From Sphingobacterium gobiense (lineage in GTDB: Bacteria; Bacteroidota; Bacteroidia; Sphingobacteriales; Sphingobacteriaceae), in assembly GCF_002980575.1 (NCBI RefSeq), contig NZ_PVBS01000001.1, positions 1,550,001 through 1,614,000 of the forward strand: DNA of 64,000 nucleotides, in the 5' to 3' direction. A program made the translations under genes and the position numbers. The notes beneath the pieces were generated by a model, which was given only the letters and a program-made list of their open reading frames with translations, was not told where the DNA came from and searched no databases. Of the stretch, positions 58,202 to 64,000 are shown piece after piece (position 1 is the first letter of the stretch; the number at the start of each line of letters is the position of its first letter).

Positions 58202-59515
58202 TTAGTTCAGCGCACTCGCCTCGACCTCTTTCACTTGTGTACCATCCTGCAAAATCTTGGAAATGGCATTGAAAGGTCTGGACACCACCTTATCACCAGC
58301 TTTTAATCCCGATTTAACAATAATGTTATTATCATCCTGGATACCAGTCGTTACCTCTGTCATATCTACCACATCTCCATTCAGGACAAATACATATTCC
58401 TTTATGTCAGCATTGTTCACTGAATCCACATTATTTATATTTTCCCGCACGGTCACTGCCTGAATCGGGACAACGAGACCTTTATCCGATTTTGTATGAA
58501 TCTGTACCGTTGCCGATAAACCGGGTTTAAACGGAGAAGCGTTTTTATTATCCTCATCTATCAAATCTTCATACGAAGATGCCTGGATACGTACTTTCAC
58601 GCTAAAGTTCGTTACTTGCTCAGCAGTTGCTGCTACCGTTTCGGAACCTGCAGAAGTCGAGGAGCTTGAAATTTCAGTTACCACCCCTTTAAACTTACGT
58701 CCTTGGAAAGCATCCACTTCTATCGTAGCGTCATTACCCACCTTTACTCGGTTAATATCATTTTCGTTTACTTCCACATTCACTTCCATGGTGGACATAT
58801 TGGCGATACGCATAATTTCCGTTCCTGCCATCTGTGCTGTACCCACCACGCGCTCGCCGAGTTCTATTGACAACAAAGAAACTACACCATCTGCTGGTGC
58901 ATATATTGTCGTCCGAGACAAGCTATTCCCTGCTTCCTGCAATTGCGCCTGCGATTGATTCACTCCAAATCTGGAAGCCTCTACTTGCTGACGTTGAGAT
59001 TCCACAGTAGCACGTGCGACTTCATAGTCAGCCCTTGCTTTGTCCATCTCCGATGCTGATATCACTTTTTTATTAAAAAGCTCTAAACTTCGATTATAGA
59101 TGGCTTCCGCATTGATCAGACTCGCTTCTTGTTGCTTTAACATCTGCTGTGCAGCAGCAAGGTTGGCCTTTTGTTGGCTAACCATTGCCACAACTTGATC
59201 GTAGCTGGATTGCAACAGATCCGGTCTTACTCGGCACAGAACATCTCCTTTTTTTACAATCTGCCCTTCTCGGACGTTCAATTCTATAATCTCACCCGAA
59301 ACCTCCGAGCTCAATTTCACTTCAAATTCCGGTTGCACCTTCCCACTCGCAGAAACAAGTTCCGAGATGGTTCTCTCCCCCACCTCATCTACTGCGACCT
59401 GTTGCACGCCCCCATCACCAAACCAGCCGAACTTATTTCCTATTACAACCAGTATTAAAATTACTACTGCAGAGATGACCAATATTTTAGGTAGGTTGCT
59501 CTTTTTCTTTGCCAT
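58202..59515 (-). CDS. Efflux pump periplasmic adaptor (HlyD/MacA-like)
   Basis: 437 residues: N-terminal membrane helix (about 8-28), biotinyl/lipoyl-like half (VSGEIIELNVREGQIVKKGDVLCRV), a coiled-coil hairpin (about 105-190, rich in Q/A/E), the returning lipoyl half (IYAPADGVVSLLSIELGERVVG), beta-barrel and membrane-proximal domains. It links an inner-membrane transporter to TolC. The tolC-like gene is 10 nt upstream, but the expected inner-membrane component (MacB-like ABC) is not in this window on this strand; the next gene is the HhH protein. Confidence 0.92.
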   Translation of the reverse strand: MAKKKSNLPKILVISAVVILILVVIGNKFGWFGDGGVQQVAVDEVGERTISELVSASGKVQPEFEVKLSSEVSGEIIELNVREGQIVKKGDVLCRVRPDLLQSSYDQVVAMVSQQKANLAAAQQMLKQQEASLINAEAIYNRSLELFNKKVISASEMDKARADYEVARATVESQRQQVEASRFGVNQSQAQLQEAGNSLSRTTIYAPADGVVSLLSIELGERVVGTAQMAGTEIMRIANMSTMEVNVEVNENDINRVKVGNDATIEVDAFQGRKFKGVVTEISSSSTSAGSETVAATAEQVTNFSVKVRIQASSYEDLIDEDNKNASPFKPGLSATVQIHTKSDKGLVVPIQAVTVRENINNVDSVNNADIKEYVFVLNGDVVDMTEVTTGIQDDNNIIVKSGLKAGDKVVSRPFNAISKILQDGTQVKEVEASALN

Positions 59516-59525
59516 GAAGATATCG

Positions 59526-60878
59526 TTAAAAAGTTATAGGGTTTCCAATATAATAGTCAATGACCTTTCCTCGAAATACCATTTCGTATTTGCGGCGAAT
59601 CATTTCAAATTCTGCACTATTCATATTTGTCTGCGCGGTGAACATTTCCATCGAATTGGCCATGCCCACGTCATAACGTTCTTTAATCGTTTCATAAGCA
59701 ACTTTAGATGTATTAAAAGCTACCTGTGATGCGAAATATTGCTTATTAGCAGATCTTAAATCTAAAATAGCCTGTGCAATAGTCTTTTCGAGATTCCTAC
59801 GCGCCAGTGCCTCGTCATTTTGTGCTTGCATATAGCCGATCTTTGCTTTGCTTACCGCTACCTTTGTCCGATTGTTGTTAAAAATTGGTACTTGCAGACT
59901 AAGACCTCCCCGAAAAGATTTATTCTCGTTGAATTGATCGAAAAACCGAATTTGTTCTCGCGTAACCATATCATAAGCCCGAGATGAATAATTCGTTCCG
60001 TACCCCGCAGACAGATTTAATGTAGGATAATAAGCGCCTTTAGCGATATCGATATTCTTTAATGCCAGTTCCTTGTAGTAGCTAGCCTGTTCGATAGTTG
60101 GCTGCGTCAACAATGCTTTTTTAAACACATCATCGAAAGAAGTAACAGCATATTCTGCCATAATATCCGCTATACTGGGTTTTTCCAAGCTAAATGTCGT
60201 ATCCGGAGATAATTCCATGAGCTGCTTTAAATTGAGTAACGAAAGTTCATAGGCATTCTCCGACGACATGATATTCAATTCATCCGTTGCCACCTGGTTT
60301 TCGGCTTGTGCTAAATCAGCTAGTGTCTTATTTCCTACCTGAAATTGGATACTATCTTGTCGTAATTGTTCCCTTGAAAGCCTAACCTGTTGCTGAGCCG
60401 CCTCAAATAGCTCTCCGTTTGTAATCGCTTCTAGATAGTTTGTTACCACAGATAAGATCAAATCATTTTTAACTTTCTCCACTTCGGTTGCATCAACCGA
60501 CAATTGGATTTTATTCGCTTTAATCTGATTAATTTTTTGAAAGCCTTGGAATATGGCGATACTAGAGGATAACTGTGCGCCTGCATTTGTTGTCCAAAAA
60601 TTTCCACGAATCAATTGTCCCGAGGTCTGATCAAACGTCAACCCATAATTATAAGAATTATCAACCCCTAAACTCAAATTTGGATACAATTCCGATTTCG
60701 ATTGGTAAAGATCCTGTTCACTTAACTGATACCCAAACTGCGCTTGCTTAATTTGTAAATTGCGATTGAGTGTCGTTTCAATAGCCTCTTGTAATGTTAC
60801 TTGCGCATATCCTTCGGGAGCCCCTATAATGAACAAAATGAAAAATAATACAGTATAATAGGATATTTTTTTTGTCAT
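59526..60878 (-). CDS. TolC-family outer-membrane efflux protein
   Basis: 450 residues: signal peptide (about 1-25, PEGYAQ), then two OEP repeats (first: LQEAIETTLNRNLQIKQAQFGYQLSEQDLYQSKSELYPNLSLG; second about 240-440: NIDIAKGAYYPTLNLSAGYG..), with long amphipathic helices. Forms the outer-membrane channel with the adaptor encoded 10 nt downstream. Confidence 0.92.
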   Translation of the reverse strand: MTKKISYYTVLFFILFIIGAPEGYAQVTLQEAIETTLNRNLQIKQAQFGYQLSEQDLYQSKSELYPNLSLGVDNSYNYGLTFDQTSGQLIRGNFWTTNAGAQLSSSIAIFQGFQKINQIKANKIQLSVDATEVEKVKNDLILSVVTNYLEAITNGELFEAAQQQVRLSREQLRQDSIQFQVGNKTLADLAQAENQVATDELNIMSSENAYELSLLNLKQLMELSPDTTFSLEKPSIADIMAEYAVTSFDDVFKKALLTQPTIEQASYYKELALKNIDIAKGAYYPTLNLSAGYGTNYSSRAYDMVTREQIRFFDQFNENKSFRGGLSLQVPIFNNNRTKVAVSKAKIGYMQAQNDEALARRNLEKTIAQAILDLRSANKQYFASQVAFNTSKVAYETIKERYDVGMANSMEMFTAQTNMNSAEFEMIRRKYEMVFRGKVIDYYIGNPITF

Positions 60879-60910
60879 TTGATTAATTAAGCATAAAATG
60901 ATTTTTAAAA

Positions 60911-61546
60911 TTGGGACAAATTTCTGATATTATCAACATGTATTTTGTTACCGCACCTTTTTTTTTACGATGGTACTATCCAAAAGTAACATTCAATAAG
61001 TCCAGAAAAGAACAGAAGGTCTATTTGACATTCGATGATGGACCAATTCCGGAGGTAACGCCTTTCATATTGAATACACTCGCTGCACACCACATTAAGG
61101 CTACTTTTTTTTGTGTAGGTGATAACATAGCGAAAAACAGAGACATTTACGAACGTATTCTTGCAGAAGGACATCAAGTCGGCAACCATACCTACAATCA
61201 CCTACGAGGGTGGGATACCGACGACAGCGTTTATTTAGATAATATCGAAAAATGCCAACAATTAACAGGAACAACATTATTTCGTCCGCCGTATGCCCGA
61301 GCAAAAAAATCACAATTGAAAGCGCTATATGAGCAGTATGAAGTGGTCTTTTGGGATGTCCTTTCGGGTGATTTCGATACGCAAATCAGCCCGGAAAAAT
61401 GCTATCAGAATGTAATTCGCCACGTGAAAAATGGTTCCATTATCGTTTTTCACGACAATATCAAAGCATTACCCCGCCTATCATATGCACTGCCTAAAGT
61501 AATCACCTATCTTCAAGAAAAAGGTTATGGTTTTGGCATATTGTAG
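60911..61546 (+). CDS. Polysaccharide deacetylase (NodB homology)
   Basis: 211 residues. NodB motifs: LTFDDGPIPEVTP (about 38-50, Asp-Asp), HQVGNHTYNH (metal His-X3-His), LFRPPYARAKKS, and the late IIVFHDNIKA. No clear cleavable signal; a short hydrophobic stretch near the start could anchor it. The target could be N-acetylglucosamine polymer or peptidoglycan. Divergent from the TolC gene with a 32-nt gap. Confidence 0.9.
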   Translation: MGQISDIINMYFVTAPFFLRWYYPKVTFNKSRKEQKVYLTFDDGPIPEVTPFILNTLAAHHIKATFFCVGDNIAKNRDIYERILAEGHQVGNHTYNHLRGWDTDDSVYLDNIEKCQQLTGTTLFRPPYARAKKSQLKALYEQYEVVFWDVLSGDFDTQISPEKCYQNVIRHVKNGSIIVFHDNIKALPRLSYALPKVITYLQEKGYGFGIL

Positions 61547-61615
61547 TTCGTCGTACCAAAAATGTATATCCGTTTTAACAAAAATGCATATGCAATTTTC
61601 AAACACAGCGGTAAC

Positions 61616-62440
61616 TTACCGCAACATGCTATCATCAAGACCATCCCAATCGAAGTTCATATCCATAATTTGCATTTGAAATTCTTGCGCTGAGGCTACA
61701 GAAAAATAACCCAAGGCATTATTGGAAATATTAGACGTTGGGTTCCCCGGGGCTGCGGAACCGGGATTCGTACTTTGATATTCATTCCAATAGTCAAAGA
61801 CCTTTTCGTCTATGCAATAACGTCTCACCGTAATAATATCTCCCGGTTTCAATTCGGTATCCAAATCAGAAACCTGATGGGTGACATATAATCCATCATT
61901 GAATTTATCTTGAAACACGGAAGAGAACCGAAAGCCAATATTATTAACGGAAACGTCATATCGATAATAGTTCCGTTCATCAGGGGGATCGTTAAACTTG
62001 AATGTTGCGAAATAATAACTATCTCCAAAAATACTTTCCTCAATAATACCCGTGGAGTCTACAGCCACTGTGGGCGGCATATAGCAGGAAGACAGAAATT
62101 GTTCCCCGTCGACTTCCACATATAAACCATAAACTTGCTCCGGTACCGGTGTGAAATTCATCGCTACATAGTTTCCATCTCCTTCATGCTGGAAACCATG
62201 TTGATTTCCCTTACTATCTACTACGAGTACATGCGCATTGGTTACGCCCAACGAGTTAACCGGTTCATTAAAAGCAACAGTTTTAGACACTCTGATACGC
62301 TGAGTAGATTGTAGGTCGGAGAGATTCGCTTCGATTACTACCCGCGGATCCGCATCGTTCAAGTTAATATCAATTTTTTCTTCGCATGCAACGAAAAACA
62401 AAAAGATCCATACGATATAAATATAACGTCTAGCACTCAT
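61616..62440 (-). CDS. DUF4249 lipoprotein
   Basis: 274 residues from ATG 62440, with lipobox IVWIFLFFVACEEK (Cys about residue 19). DUF4249 domain: INLNDADPRVVIEANLSD, then Ig-like beta segments. These surface lipoproteins are encoded directly after certain TonB receptors, as here (5-nt gap), and are thought to act with them in nutrient uptake. Ligand unknown. The hydrophobic, Gly-poor C-terminus ends MNFDWDGLDDSMLR. Confidence 0.88.
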   Translation of the reverse strand: MSARRYIYIVWIFLFFVACEEKIDINLNDADPRVVIEANLSDLQSTQRIRVSKTVAFNEPVNSLGVTNAHVLVVDSKGNQHGFQHEGDGNYVAMNFTPVPEQVYGLYVEVDGEQFLSSCYMPPTVAVDSTGIIEESIFGDSYYFATFKFNDPPDERNYYRYDVSVNNIGFRFSSVFQDKFNDGLYVTHQVSDLDTELKPGDIITVRRYCIDEKVFDYWNEYQSTNPGSAAPGNPTSNISNNALGYFSVASAQEFQMQIMDMNFDWDGLDDSMLR

Positions 62441-62445
62441 AATAA

Positions 62446-64000
62446 TCAGAATTTGAAATTCCATGTTACCGATGGAATGATACCGAACAGCGCTATTTTA
62501 TAAGCCTCTGTTATATTCGCATTGCTTTCGTTCTCGCGAAAGTCGATGATGTATGCGTTCCGCCGATTATACGCGTTATAAACACCAAATGTCCAACTGG
62601 ATTGGAAACGCTTCTTTGAAGGTAGCGGTTCATAAGTCGCCGAAAAATCCAATCGATGATAATTGGGCATCCTATAACCATTTCTTTCCGTGTAATAGAA
62701 CATCGTTTTGCCATCAACCTCATATTTTCCACTTGGAAAAGTTACCGCGTTACCCGTTTGGTAGACAAAGGTCGCGCCAAGCGTCCATTTTTTTGACAGC
62801 TCATACATTCCCACCACAGAAACATCATGCGTCCGATCCTGACGGGCTCTAAACCACTGTCCACCATCAATCTCATCAAACTTTCGCTCACTTTTTGCCA
62901 GCGTATAGCTTATCCAACCATTCAGCCTCCCTGTATTCTTTCGAAGGTATGCTTCCAAACCATAAGCTCGTCCGATGCCGTACAATAGATCTCCTTCTAA
63001 ATATTGGTTTGCCTGTAAATCTGCTCCATTCCGGAAATCTATCTGGTTGTCCATATGCTTATAATAGGTCTCTACCGAGAATTCGTACCGATTGTTCTTG
63101 AAGTTTCGGAAGTACCCGATCGCAATCTGATCGGCGATTTGGGGTTTGATATTCAGACTACTTACTACGTATTGATCCGTCGGTAAACTCGACGTGGTAT
63201 TCGTTAACTGATGTAGGTTTTGGGCTATACGATTATAAGATGCCTTGACACTATGCCGCTCACTCAGCAAAAAACTAGCTGAAAAACGAGGTTCGATATT
63301 TAAGTAATGCTTGGCCACAGTACCCTTTCCATAATACTGCTCTCCTATTGGCTCGCCGTCTTCGTCATAGCCGTAAAAAGTTCCCGGACCCATCACCATA
63401 AAATCCGTAAGACGCACACCATAAAGCAATGAAAGCCAATCAGCCGGCTTCCAGGTATGCGAAACGTAGGCTGCCAGCTCTATCCCCTGGCGATTATCTA
63501 CATTCACATCGTTGACCGACGTATTTTCCCCCGCTGTTATGCTCGCCGGATAAATGGACTGTTGCAAGGCATGTACACCGAAACGCCAAGTACTTATCGG
63601 ATTAGTATAGTAAGAAAAGTCCTGTTTCAAATTCCAGTTACGAATTTTCGATGCAATGCCAAAATCAGTATCATCGTTGGACACCTGCACGCTATAGTTA
63701 AAATCACTGTAAATCAACGATGTATTACTAAACAATTTATCGCTAAAAATATGGTTCCATCGCACGGTTGCCGTCGCATTACCCCAATCAAAATTAAAAA
63801 GATCGGAATACCCTAAATCATCTTTGCCAAAATATCCAGATAAATAAAGCGTGTTTTTATCGTTAAAACGAAAATTGAGTTTTGCGTTTAAATCATAAAA
63901 ATAAAGTTTGCTTTTATTGACGTCTTCATCGTTTGAAAGCTTTAAAAACATATCTGCATAGGTACGCCGCCCACTGATCATAAACGAACTTTTGTCCTTA
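62446..64000 (-). CDS. TonB-dependent receptor, C-terminal part (5' end outside window)
   Basis: 518 residues visible; the frame is open to the window edge, so the N-terminal carboxypeptidase-like domain, plug and first barrel strands lie beyond 64000. The visible part starts KDKSSFMISGRRTYADMF and runs through the beta-barrel (WLSLLYGVRLTDFMVMGPGTFYGYDEDGE.., NGWISYTLAKSERKFDEIDGGQWFRARQDRTHDVSVVGMY..) to a C-terminal aromatic residue (VTWNFKF). Outer-membrane import of an unknown ligand powered by TonB; paired with the DUF4249 gene. Confidence 0.92.
   Translation of the reverse strand, partial: KDKSSFMISGRRTYADMFLKLSNDEDVNKSKLYFYDLNAKLNFRFNDKNTLYLSGYFGKDDLGYSDLFNFDWGNATATVRWNHIFSDKLFSNTSLIYSDFNYSVQVSNDDTDFGIASKIRNWNLKQDFSYYTNPISTWRFGVHALQQSIYPASITAGENTSVNDVNVDNRQGIELAAYVSHTWKPADWLSLLYGVRLTDFMVMGPGTFYGYDEDGEPIGEQYYGKGTVAKHYLNIEPRFSASFLLSERHSVKASYNRIAQNLHQLTNTTSSLPTDQYVVSSLNIKPQIADQIAIGYFRNFKNNRYEFSVETYYKHMDNQIDFRNGADLQANQYLEGDLLYGIGRAYGLEAYLRKNTGRLNGWISYTLAKSERKFDEIDGGQWFRARQDRTHDVSVVGMYELSKKWTLGATFVYQTGNAVTFPSGKYEVDGKTMFYYTERNGYRMPNYHRLDFSATYEPLPSKKRFQSSWTFGVYNAYNRRNAYIIDFRENESNANITEAYKIALFGIIPSVTWNFKF

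Noticed and set aside
61585..61594. Palindrome TGCATATGCA between the deacetylase and DUF4249 genes
   Set aside because: Short and AT-rich, with no T-run and no adjacent promoter; could easily be chance.
1..64000. CRISPR arrays, prophage or insertion sequences
   Set aside because: No regularly spaced long repeats, transposase, integrase or phage structural genes were seen; gene content is housekeeping throughout.

Overview
The window looks like chromosomal DNA of a Bacteroidota bacterium, most likely family Sphingobacteriaceae. Evidence from the sequence: repeated TAnnTTTG promoter -7 boxes, almost no Shine-Dalgarno sites, a SusC-type TonB receptor with a DUF4249 lipoprotein, two tandem OmpH/Skp genes after bamA, glycine-lipid genes, UbiE/MenG, and Bacteroidota families such as DUF2853, DUF3467 and DUF4783. 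Almost all of it is single-copy housekeeping content. I saw no rRNA, tRNA, CRISPR array, transposase or prophage.

Layout. 1-7.6 kb: the 3' part of a cysteine desulfurase with an A-type Fe-S carrier, then asnA, fabV, a TetR regulator, an M3 oligopeptidase and a DUF2853 protein. 7.6-13.1 kb, all on the minus strand: a small 49-codon ORF, a divergent LpxL-like acyltransferase, a LytS-type histidine kinase, a LytTR response regulator, then a DUF485/ActP carboxylate transporter pair with its own promoter and a strong leader hairpin. 13.6-19.5 kb: metA (residues predicting acetyl-CoA use), a small secreted protein, dnaB, and menG/SDR/YqeY. 19.5-28 kb: glsB-glsA (glycine lipids), then CBS protein, nadK, uppS, bamA and two skp genes (envelope biogenesis). 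28-31.5 kb: the thrS-infC-rpmI-rplT operon with a structured leader. 31.5-42.7 kb: queE, two Gfo/Idh/MocA oxidoreductases, a DUF819 transporter, a thioesterase, a GNAT-nitrilase fusion, DUF3467, an M42 peptidase, lgt, aroQ and a Wzi-like barrel. 42.9-51.6 kb: murI, sufS-sufE, an acyl-ACP desaturase, a MarR/ferredoxin-reductase/ferredoxin operon, NDH-2 and a PolX-like protein. 51.6-64 kb: M48 lipoprotein, plsY, nadC, a DUF4783 protein, gpmI, a lipoprotein, apt, a helix-hairpin-helix protein, a TolC/adaptor pair, a polysaccharide deacetylase, DUF4249 and a TonB receptor cut by the window end.

Themes. Lipids and envelope dominate: fabV, desaturase, plsY, glsA/glsB, lgt, uppS, bamA, skp and murI. 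Fe-S handling appears twice (cysteine desulfurase plus A-type carrier; sufS-sufE), alongside Fe-S clients (ferredoxin, QueE).

Most worth a second look: (1) the co-oriented small peptide / LpxL-like protein / histidine kinase / LytTR regulator cassette at 10.0-13.1 kb, which could be a peptide-signalling or lipidated-peptide system; (2) a thrS leader hairpin whose 7-nt loop resembles a tRNA-Thr anticodon loop; (3) a PolX protein that has lost all three catalytic carboxylates but keeps its PHP nuclease domain; (4) non-ATG starts of infC and gpmI and several promoters lying so close to the start codon that leaderless transcripts are expected; (5) a nine-G tract directly upstream of the M3 peptidase promoter; (6) an inverted pair of DnaA-box-like sequences upstream of dnaB. 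Assignments are by reading the sequence; no database search was run.
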